Positions 8,666-16,290 of a stretch of 64,000 bases of DNA are shown piece after piece. The stretch lies in the NCBI RefSeq assembly GCF_005503555.1, contig NZ_SCNG01000001.1, positions 248,001 to 312,000 of the forward strand, in the 5' to 3' direction. The stretch comes from Rudaea sp. 3F27F6. GTDB lineage: Bacteria; Pseudomonadota; Gammaproteobacteria; Xanthomonadales; Rhodanobacteraceae. Numbering within the stretch: the stretch's first letter is position 1; each line of letters starts with the position of its first letter. Below the pieces are notes generated by a model. That model made no database searches, was not told where the DNA came from, and saw only the letters and a program-made list of their open reading frames with translations. Both the position numbers and the translations under genes were made by a program.

Positions 8666-11600
8666 TTGATCGACTCCAACCTCCAAACCCGGCCGCGTCT
8701 GTGCGTATTCGGCGCGCAGGCCGCGGAAGCCGGCTGGCTCGCGCGCGTGCGCGCCGAAGCCACGAATTGCGACCTCGCCCTGTTCGGCGCGTCCGCGGAT
8801 AGCGGCGACGCCTTCGCGCGAATCGAAGGCGACGATGCTGCGGCCGTACTGCACGCGGCCGCCGAGGCGTGGCCCGGCGACGAGGTGATCCTGCTGCGCG
8901 CGAACACTACGCTACCGCCGTACTGGTATTCGCGCCTGATGCGCGCGCTGGCGGCCGACGACACGCTCGTCGCCAGCCCGCTCGACAACACCGATCCGGC
9001 GCGTTCGCCGCTGATCACGGGCCTGCGCTGCGCCGCCGACGCGGCCGTCGTCGATGCGCTCTGCCATGCCTACGGCCGCGGCAGATCGATCGATACCTCG
9101 TCGTTCTCGCCGCTGCTGAGCGCATGGAGCGGCGCCGGCCTGCAGCGCATAGTCGCGGCGAACGTGCGCACGCTTGCTCTGCCGCAGACGCTGGCGCCGT
9201 TGCGCGGCGTCGTACTCGATCATCTCTACGTCGCCGATCCCGCGACCGCTCTACGCGGTCCCGCACCGGTGCCGCCCGGCGGCGACGCCATGCCGCCGTC
9301 GCCGCTCGGCGAGCTGCGCGAGCGCGTGTCCGCTGCGTTGACCGCAGAAGCCACGCCCGGCGAACGCAATACACCGCGCGCTTACTTCGGCCTCGACGAC
9401 AAGCCCGTCGTCTTGCACGTGCTGCACGGCTGGGGCGGCGGCGCCGAGCGCTTCGTGCGCGACCTCGCCAGCGCCGATGCCGAGCGGCATCATCTGGTCC
9501 TCGTCGCGCGCGGCAATTTCCCGCGGCGCTGCTACGGAGAATCGCTCGAACTCGTCGACGGCGCGTTCTCGACGCCGGCACTGCGCAGCCTGACCTTGCC
9601 GAACCCGATCCGCAGCACGACGACCGGCGACACAGCGTACAAAGCCTTCCTCGACGAAGCGCTGCGCGATTACCACGTCGATGCGCTAATGATTTCGTCG
9701 CTGATCGGTCACAGCCTCGATGCGCTGCGCAGCGGCCTGCCGACCGTGCTGGTCACGCACGACTACTATCCGCTGTGGCCGATCCTGCATCGCGATTTCG
9801 GCGATGCGCAGCTCGCTTTCGACGACGCGCAGCTCGCCGCTGATCTTGCGCGCGCAGGCACGGACTTCGAGTTCGCCGAGCGCGAGCCGGAATACTGGCG
9901 CCGCCTGCGCGCGGCCTACGTGTCCGCGGCGCTCGCGGCGAAACCGCATATCGTCGCACCGAGCCGTTCGGCGCTGCAGAATCTGCTGCGCCTCGAACCG
10001 CGCCTCAAAGCGCTGGTCGCCTCGGTGATTCCGCACGGCCTCGCGCCGTGGCCGCCCGGCGCGCCGGTGCCGACACCCGCGCCGCCAGCGCGCCCGAGCC
10101 TGCGTCTCGTCGTGCCGGGCCGCGTGCGCCGCGGCAAGGGCGCCGAACTGCTGCGCGCGGCGTTGCCTGCGCTGCGCGAACATGCCGAGCTGTTCCTGCT
10201 CGGCGCCGGTGCGGAAGGCGAGCAGTTCTTCGGCGAAACCGGCGTGCACGTCGTGCTCAACTACCGCCGCGCCGACCTGCCCGCCCTGCTCGCGCAGATC
10301 CGCCCCGACGCTGCGCTGCTGCTACCGACCGTCGCCGAGACTTTCAGCTACACGCTGTCGGAACTGTCGAGCCTCGGCATACCCGCCATCGCGACGCGCG
10401 TCGGCGCGCTTGCCGAGCGCATCAAGGACGGCGTCGACGGCTGGCTCGTCGCCCCCGCGGCCGAATCCGTGGCGGCCGGCGTCGAACGGCTTGCACAAAA
10501 TCCCGCGGCGATCGGCGCGGCGCGTGCCAGCCTCGTCGCTGCACCACCGCACGATCTCGCTCAGATGGCCGCCGATTACGCCGCGCTGCTGCCGCTGTCT
10601 TCGCGCCGTGTAATAACCGCGGACGCGACCGCATCGACATCCGACACTATCCTCGCGCAGACGCGGGCCGACCTGCTCGGCAACGCGCAGCGCCTCAACG
10701 CCGATCTGCGCGAGCAGATCGCACGGCAGCAGGGCGAAATCGCCCAGCGCAGCGATTGGGCGATCGGACTCGAACACGACGTTCGCCGTGCGCGCCGAGT
10801 CATCGAGAAGAACCAGGCCTATATCGCCGAGCAGGACAAGACGATCGACGAGCGCACGCAGTGGGCGCAACAGTCCGCCGCGCGCGAAACCGAGACGCGC
10901 AACGAACTCTCGCGCTTCGCACGCGTGCACAAGCGTCTGCAGATTCAATTCGACGAGCGCACGCGCTGGGCCACGGAACTCGACGGTGAGCTGCAGAATG
11001 TGCGCGGCGAATACACGAACCTGAGCCACGCACATACACAGCTGCAAAACGATTTCGACGAGCGCACACGCTGGGCGCTGCAACTCAACGAGAAGGTCCA
11101 GGAAATGCTCGGCAGCACCTCGTGGCGCATCACCGGCCCGCTGCGTTTCGCGATGCGCAAGCTGCGCGGCGCGCGCACGCGCATCGGCTTCCAGTTGAAA
11201 CGCGTGCGCAGCGCCGCCGCGCGCACGCGCGGCAGCCTCGCGCGGCGCGGCCTGTTCGGCACATTCCGCCGCATCGGCGAGGAATTCGCGCGCAAGCGCG
11301 GCGCGCCCGTGCCGGCGCCGATCATCGCCGTGCCGCCGGTGCCGGCGAAACCCGATGCGCCGCTGGAAACCTTCGCCGTGCCGACGTCCGCGCAGGCGAA
11401 AGTCAGCATCGTCATTCCGGTCTACAACAAGATCGAATATACGGTCGCCTGCCTGCGCTCACTCGGCGAGCATGCCGGCGCGACGCCGTTCGAGGTCATC
11501 GTCGTCGACGACGGTTCGAGCGACGCGACGCCGGCGCAACTCGCACAGATCGACGGCATCCGCGCCGTGCGCAACGAGCGCAACCTCGGCTTCATCGGTT

Positions 11601-13282
11601 CGTGCAACGCCGGCGCGGCGCTCGCGCACGGCGAGTTCGTGCTGTTCCTCAACAACGACACCGTCGTCACGCGCGGCTGGCTCGATGCGCTCGTCGCCTG
11701 CTTCGCCGAAGAACCCGACGCGGGCCTGGTCGGCGCCAAGCTGGTCTATCCCGACGGCCGCCTGCAGGAAGCCGGCGGCATCGTCTTCCGCGACGGCTCG
11801 GGCTGGAACTACGGCCGCTTCGACAACCCGAACGATCCGCGCTACGAATACCGGCGCGAAGCCGACTACTGCTCCGGCGCGGCGATCATGCTGCCGCGCG
11901 CGCTGTTCGAGCGGCTCGGCGCCTTCGACACACGCTACACGCCGGCCTACTACGAGGACACCGACCTCGCCTTCGCCGTGCGCGCCGCGGGCAAGAAAGT
12001 GTTCTACGAACCGCGCTCGGTCGTCATTCACTTCGAGGGCATCACCTCGGGCACCGACACCGGCAGCGGGGTCAAGCAGTATCAGGTCGTCAACCGCGAA
12101 AAATTCCTCGACAAGTGGAAGGACGCGCTCACCCGCCAGCCCGCGCCGATCGATTCGGCGAAGCTGGCTCCGGCCGCGGCGAACTTCCGTAGTCCGCGCC
12201 GCGTGCTTGTCGTCGACGCCTACACGCCGACGCCCGACCAGGATTCGGGCTCGCTGCGCATGACCAACCTGATGCGCCTGCTGCGCGAGGCCGGCTGGCA
12301 CGTCAGCTTCCTGCCGGACAATTGGGCGCATGCGGAAAAGTATACCGAAGGCCTGCAGGCGCTCGGCGTCGAGGCGCTCTACCATCCGTTCTTCGCCGAT
12401 CCGGCCGCATGGCTGCGCGAGAACGGCGAGTCGCTAGACGCGGTGATCCTGTCGCGCCACTACGTCGCGAGCAATTATCTCGACCTCGTACGCCTGTACG
12501 CGCCGCGCGCGACGGTGATCTTCGACACCGTCGATCTGCACTACTTGCGCGAACAACGCAGCGCCGAACTCGAAGGCAAGCCCGAACTCGCACGTCAGGC
12601 CGCAGCGACGCGCGAGGCCGAGCTCGAACTGATGCGCGAATGCGACATCACCCTCGTCGTCAGCCCGGTCGAACAGGCGATCCTCGCGCGCGAAGTGCCA
12701 CAGGCGCGCGTCGAGGTGTTGAGCAACGTCCATGAAATCTACGGGCTGCGCCGCGGCTACGCCGAGCGCGCCGACCTGGTCTTCGTCGGCGGCTTCCAGC
12801 ATCCACCGAACATCGACGCGATGCAGTGGTTCGTGCGCGAAGTGTTCCCGCGCGTGGTCGCGCAGGCGCCGGCGGTCAAGCTGCACATCATCGGTAGCAA
12901 GGTCGTCGCCGAAGTGCTCGCGCTGGCGAGCGACAGCGTCGTCGTGCACGGTTACGTCGAAGACATCGCGCCCTACATGGACGGCTGCCGCATCTCGGTC
13001 GCGCCGCTGCGCGTCGGCGCCGGGGTCAAGGGCAAGGTCAATATGGCGATGAGCTACGGCCTGCCTGTGGTCGCCACCGCCACCGCGGTCGAAGGCATGC
13101 ACGTGGACGCCGGACGCGAGGTGCTCGTCGCCGACAAGCCGGCCGATTTCGCCGATGCCGTCGTCCGCCTCTACGGCGACGAGGCGCTGTGGAATACCTT
13201 GTCCGCGAACGGGTTGGAAAACGTGCGCTCGCACTTCTCGTTCGAGGCCGCGCGCGCGGCGCTCAAAACCATCCTGCCCTGA
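8666..13282 (+). CDS. Very large multidomain glycosyltransferase (GT2-like, GT4, coiled coil, GT2, GT4)
   Basis: A 1538-residue soluble-looking protein. Residues 1-200 resemble the second half of a GT2 fold (VILLRANTTLPPYW) without a DDGS motif. Residues about 245-645 form a GT4-like domain. Residues about 657-815 are a coiled coil with repeats of the D-E-R-T-x-W-A type, ending in STSWRITGPLR. Residues about 911-1160 are a full GT2 domain (VSIVIPVYN, VVDDGSS, LNNDT). Residues about 1178-1538 are another GT4-like domain. The TTG start at 8666 is forced: an in-frame stop lies at 8573 and no ATG/GTG follows. It probably builds a repeating surface polysaccharide, with the coiled coil perhaps setting chain length or scaffolding. 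The MBOAT gene nearby could decorate the product. Confidence 0.85.
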   Translation: MIDSNLQTRPRLCVFGAQAAEAGWLARVRAEATNCDLALFGASADSGDAFARIEGDDAAAVLHAAAEAWPGDEVILLRANTTLPPYWYSRLMRALAADDTLVASPLDNTDPARSPLITGLRCAADAAVVDALCHAYGRGRSIDTSSFSPLLSAWSGAGLQRIVAANVRTLALPQTLAPLRGVVLDHLYVADPATALRGPAPVPPGGDAMPPSPLGELRERVSAALTAEATPGERNTPRAYFGLDDKPVVLHVLHGWGGGAERFVRDLASADAERHHLVLVARGNFPRRCYGESLELVDGAFSTPALRSLTLPNPIRSTTTGDTAYKAFLDEALRDYHVDALMISSLIGHSLDALRSGLPTVLVTHDYYPLWPILHRDFGDAQLAFDDAQLAADLARAGTDFEFAEREPEYWRRLRAAYVSAALAAKPHIVAPSRSALQNLLRLEPRLKALVASVIPHGLAPWPPGAPVPTPAPPARPSLRLVVPGRVRRGKGAELLRAALPALREHAELFLLGAGAEGEQFFGETGVHVVLNYRRADLPALLAQIRPDAALLLPTVAETFSYTLSELSSLGIPAIATRVGALAERIKDGVDGWLVAPAAESVAAGVERLAQNPAAIGAARASLVAAPPHDLAQMAADYAALLPLSSRRVITADATASTSDTILAQTRADLLGNAQRLNADLREQIARQQGEIAQRSDWAIGLEHDVRRARRVIEKNQAYIAEQDKTIDERTQWAQQSAARETETRNELSRFARVHKRLQIQFDERTRWATELDGELQNVRGEYTNLSHAHTQLQNDFDERTRWALQLNEKVQEMLGSTSWRITGPLRFAMRKLRGARTRIGFQLKRVRSAAARTRGSLARRGLFGTFRRIGEEFARKRGAPVPAPIIAVPPVPAKPDAPLETFAVPTSAQAKVSIVIPVYNKIEYTVACLRSLGEHAGATPFEVIVVDDGSSDATPAQLAQIDGIRAVRNERNLGFIGSCNAGAALAHGEFVLFLNNDTVVTRGWLDALVACFAEEPDAGLVGAKLVYPDGRLQEAGGIVFRDGSGWNYGRFDNPNDPRYEYRREADYCSGAAIMLPRALFERLGAFDTRYTPAYYEDTDLAFAVRAAGKKVFYEPRSVVIHFEGITSGTDTGSGVKQYQVVNREKFLDKWKDALTRQPAPIDSAKLAPAAANFRSPRRVLVVDAYTPTPDQDSGSLRMTNLMRLLREAGWHVSFLPDNWAHAEKYTEGLQALGVEALYHPFFADPAAWLRENGESLDAVILSRHYVASNYLDLVRLYAPRATVIFDTVDLHYLREQRSAELEGKPELARQAAATREAELELMRECDITLVVSPVEQAILAREVPQARVEVLSNVHEIYGLRRGYAERADLVFVGGFQHPPNIDAMQWFVREVFPRVVAQAPAVKLHIIGSKVVAEVLALASDSVVVHGYVEDIAPYMDGCRISVAPLRVGAGVKGKVNMAMSYGLPVVATATAVEGMHVDAGREVLVADKPADFADAVVRLYGDEALWNTLSANGLENVRSHFSFEAARAALKTILP

Positions 13283-13293
13283 TCCGAAGACGT

Positions 13294-13313
13294 GCGCCGC
13301 GCTCGCGCGGCGC
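13294..13313. terminator. GC hairpin between convergent genes
   Basis: A perfect 8-bp stem (GCGCCGCG / CGCGGCGC) with a CTCG loop lies in the 34-bp gap between the converging glycosyltransferase and esterase genes. There is no long T-tract on either strand, so it may act as a weak bidirectional terminator or only as a transcript end barrier. Confidence 0.5.
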
Positions 13314-13316
13314 CGC

Positions 13317-15368
13317 TTATTGCGCCGCGCGGTAGCGCCGCTCGATGTCGTCGGCCATCTTCTGCAGATGCGCTTCGACGCCGGCGAGGTCGGCGGGCTT
13401 CGGGCTCCAGTCCGGATCGGGGAACTGCGAGAGCGCCGACTGCAGATTCGCCGCGTCGACGAAACCGGGATCGGGCGTCGCCGGCGCGAGTTGCCAGAAC
13501 GGCGCAAGAAAGACGTAGCCGTCGAAGAATTCACCGAGGCTCAGCTTCTCGTCGCAGAGGCTGTAGTAGCCCGGCTCGCGCACGTCGCCGAGCGGCGTGC
13601 CGCGCAGATCGAAGCCGGCCGGCGCATTCGCATTGAGCCGCATCAAGCGTTCGATTTCGCCGCCGCCCGGCTGCGCGAACGCCGGCTGCGCGCCGGGTCG
13701 GTTCGGCAGACTCTGATGCAGCAGCACGTTGCCGACGCGCTCACCGTAAGCGCGCAACAGCCGATTGCCGAGCGCGTTCTCAGTGCGCAGGCAGAAGCCG
13801 TCGCTGTCGGCATGCGTTTCCGGCATGGCGAATCGGGTGAACGCGTGCAGCGTGCCGGTCAGCACGAGGGCCTTTTCGCCGCGGCCGAGGATGTCGCGCG
13901 CGATCAGATCGGCGCGGAACGCGTCGGGCGTACCGCGCGGAAAGATCTTCGCTAGACTCTGCGGCGTGCGTACGCCGTCGAAACCACTCCAGTCGTAGCG
14001 ATAGCTCATGTTGACGATGCGGAACGGCGGCTGCCCACGCGTCAGCGTGCGGTTGAACGCCCAGGCCGCGCGATACAGCTCGCGGTATTCCTTCCAGCTC
14101 CACATGCTGTTGTAGCGAAACATCAGTTCCCTGGCGCGGGCTTCGTCGAAACTTGCCGCAGTCACCAAGGCGTCGAGCGCGTTCTGGTCTTCCTCGGTGC
14201 CGAACTCCATGACCAAATTGCGTACGCCAGCCGCGTACAGTTTCGGGATCAGTGCGGCGACGAAGTCGAGGTTCTGTTTGACCGCATGATCCTCGCCGAG
14301 CAGCAGCACATCGACGTGGCGGAACTTGCCGACGAGATAGTCGTCCGGTTTCTGCGCGCGCTTGAGGAAAGCCAAATGTTCCGCATCGGTATGCGGTCGC
14401 ACCGTTGCGGTGGCCGACACGCGCGGCGAGAAAAGGAATTGCAGCGGTGTGGCGAGGCGTTTGTTCCATGCGCCTTCGCTGTGGTTCTCTCCGGCAAAGA
14501 CGCGGCTCTCGAAATCGCTGCCGCGCGTCCATCCGCGCGCGGCGATCAAATCTTCGAACGCGAGACTGTAAGGCCGATAAAACGCATCGAGCGTCGCCGT
14601 GCCCTGGTCGATGTAGACGCGATGTCCGGCCGGATGCAGCACGCTGGCATCGAGATAGCCGGCAAAGGCCTGCGTCACTTGCGGCGCGTATACGGCCGGA
14701 TCGGGCCGCGGCTCGCGCGAACTGCCGAGCAGCCAGTGCATCGACAGCGATGCCGACGCGCCGAACACCTGCGGATACTCGGCCTGCGCGTAGAACGATA
14801 TCAGTCCGCCCATCGACGAACCGATGACATAGGTGTCGGCGCGACCCGGCCGGGTACGGTAGGTGCGATCGACGAAGGGCTTAAGCTCCTCCACGATGAA
14901 ACGCAGATATGCGTCGGACAAAGGCTCGCCGCCCCAGCCCTTCGCGATCGCTGCGCGTGTCTCGGCGGGCAGGCGATCGTAGATTTTCTTCGGCAGGTAT
15001 TCGCGACCGCGCAAGTCGGTGCTGGCGATGCCGACAACGATCACGCGCGGCATCCTGCCTTCGCTGATCAGGCGCGATGCCGTTGTATCGACGCCCCAGT
15101 TCGCACCGCTCAGCGAATGGCTCGAATCGTAGAGATTCTCTCCGTCGTGCATGTAGATCACGGGCAGGCGTTCGCCCTTGGCGTCGTAGCCTTCGGGCAG
15201 CCAAACGGTCACGTCGCGCGCCTTGACGAATTTCGACGCATAGGCCGGATAGCGCACCAGCGTGCCTTCGGCCGCGGCGAACTGCACCGGCAATAACAGC
15301 AACAGAGCAACCAGCCACCACGCTGCGCCATCTGATTTCCGCGTCGCGCGGTTGCCGCCCTGCCTCAT
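13317..15368 (-). CDS. Secreted esterase fused to a ChaN/EreA-like domain
   Basis: A 683-residue protein with a Sec signal peptide (hydrophobic stretch to about residue 34). Residues about 40-300 are an alpha/beta-hydrolase of the esterase D/enterochelin esterase type: YMHDGENLYD before the nucleophile elbow GSSMGG (about 183), plus a GENHSEGAW segment that could supply the catalytic His. Residues about 335-580 form a second domain starting with V-L-L-L-G-E-D-H and then LVMEFG, the pattern of the ChaN/TraB/erythromycin-esterase-like superfamily. Alone on its strand between a convergent neighbour and a 142-bp upstream gap with a perfect palindrome. The substrate is unknown; both halves look intact. 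I do not know this fusion as a named family. Confidence 0.7.
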   Translation of the reverse strand: MRQGGNRATRKSDGAAWWLVALLLLLPVQFAAAEGTLVRYPAYASKFVKARDVTVWLPEGYDAKGERLPVIYMHDGENLYDSSHSLSGANWGVDTTASRLISEGRMPRVIVVGIASTDLRGREYLPKKIYDRLPAETRAAIAKGWGGEPLSDAYLRFIVEELKPFVDRTYRTRPGRADTYVIGSSMGGLISFYAQAEYPQVFGASASLSMHWLLGSSREPRPDPAVYAPQVTQAFAGYLDASVLHPAGHRVYIDQGTATLDAFYRPYSLAFEDLIAARGWTRGSDFESRVFAGENHSEGAWNKRLATPLQFLFSPRVSATATVRPHTDAEHLAFLKRAQKPDDYLVGKFRHVDVLLLGEDHAVKQNLDFVAALIPKLYAAGVRNLVMEFGTEEDQNALDALVTAASFDEARARELMFRYNSMWSWKEYRELYRAAWAFNRTLTRGQPPFRIVNMSYRYDWSGFDGVRTPQSLAKIFPRGTPDAFRADLIARDILGRGEKALVLTGTLHAFTRFAMPETHADSDGFCLRTENALGNRLLRAYGERVGNVLLHQSLPNRPGAQPAFAQPGGGEIERLMRLNANAPAGFDLRGTPLGDVREPGYYSLCDEKLSLGEFFDGYVFLAPFWQLAPATPDPGFVDAANLQSALSQFPDPDWSPKPADLAGVEAHLQKMADDIERRYRAAQ

Positions 15369-15400
15369 CGATCGGTGCTCCGAATATGCGAATGCGCGCG

Positions 15401-15456
15401 TTTATAGCGCATTCGCCTGCGCCGCCGGCAGCGGCATCGCTTGAATACGTATTCAA
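15401..15456 (-). promoter_or_regulatory. Candidate promoter and operator of the esterase fusion gene
   Basis: Upstream of the gene starting at 15368 is a perfect 16-bp palindrome, TTGAATACGTATTCAA (15441-15456), in an otherwise GC-rich gap. A TATAAA box (minus strand, 15401-15406) lies about 35 bp closer to the gene, as a -10 element would. The palindrome then overlaps or lies just upstream of the -35 position, as expected for a dimeric regulator. The regulator is not identified. Confidence 0.45.
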
Positions 15457-15510
15457 TGCGCAGCGTCGCAGGCGCAATCGCCGTTGCGGCGAAAGTGCGG
15501 ACGCGCGAAA

Positions 15511-16278
15511 TCAGAATTCGAGGCGCGATTCGCCCGACGCGCGCGCATCCGCACCGAAGCGCCGCTCGTGCAGAACGAAGCTGCCGTCGGCGCGCGCATA
15601 AGCCAGCGTGCTCGCGCGCGTGCCGTAGGCGTCGCCGTGCACCGCCATCGGCATGACGAAGATCGACGCCAGGCGGCGTTCGAATTCGATGCCGATTCCG
15701 GTCTCCGGCAGGTCTTTGTCTTCCGGCCGGGTATCGTCGTAGAGCAGGTCGAGCAAAGGTTCGTCTTCCATCTTGCCGGCTTGCAGCGAGGCGGAAAATT
15801 TCTCGTGCAGGCGGCGCATCTTCGGCCACTTGTCTTCGAGCGAGCCGTTGCTGAAAGCATGAATGCCCGTGCCGAGCTGTCGCACGGCGCCGTCGATGCT
15901 GCTGACGAAACAGGCACCGGCCGCGTCGCCGACGACGAGATTGAACGGACCGTATTCGGCGCGTTCGCGCCCCACCGTCTCCGCGTAGGCCGCCGGCGCC
16001 CGCGTCCCACCGACGAATTCGCCGATCAGCGCGCCGCGCGAGCGTGCGGCCGCGGGCGCACCGGGCTGGCGCACATTGGTGACGGCGGCGTAGCGGCCGT
16101 TGCGGTTGACCGCAAGCCAGGAACCGCCGGCCTGCAGATCGCGGCCGCCGAATACGCCGGGCGCGTCGCTCCATTCCTGCGCCGCGGCGGTCGGGCGCGC
16201 ATGGAACTCGTCACGATTGCCGAGCAGCAGCCAGGGCCGGCCGGGAACGGCGTCGATCGCGAGCAGCAGCAGACACAT
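15511..16278 (-). CDS. NRDE/TANGO2 family protein
   Basis: A 255-residue cytosolic protein starting MCLLLLA, with the diagnostic N-R-D-E motif (residues 20-23, LLGNRDEFHARPT) and the following GGRDLQAGGSWLAVNRNG and AAVTNVR blocks. These define the NRDE/T10/TANGO2 family. Eukaryotic and bacterial members have been linked to haem handling and lipid metabolism; the bacterial role is not settled. The gene begins 12 bp after the kinase stop, so it is probably the second gene of that transcript. Length is normal for the family. Confidence 0.85.
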   Translation of the reverse strand: MCLLLLAIDAVPGRPWLLLGNRDEFHARPTAAAQEWSDAPGVFGGRDLQAGGSWLAVNRNGRYAAVTNVRQPGAPAAARSRGALIGEFVGGTRAPAAYAETVGRERAEYGPFNLVVGDAAGACFVSSIDGAVRQLGTGIHAFSNGSLEDKWPKMRRLHEKFSASLQAGKMEDEPLLDLLYDDTRPEDKDLPETGIGIEFERRLASIFVMPMAVHGDAYGTRASTLAYARADGSFVLHERRFGADARASGESRLEF

Positions 16279-16290
16279 GATCGCGCCGCC

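Noticed and set aside
8484-8669. Small plus-strand gene before the glycosyltransferase
   Set aside because: No ribosome site or conserved feature; composition resembles non-coding DNA.
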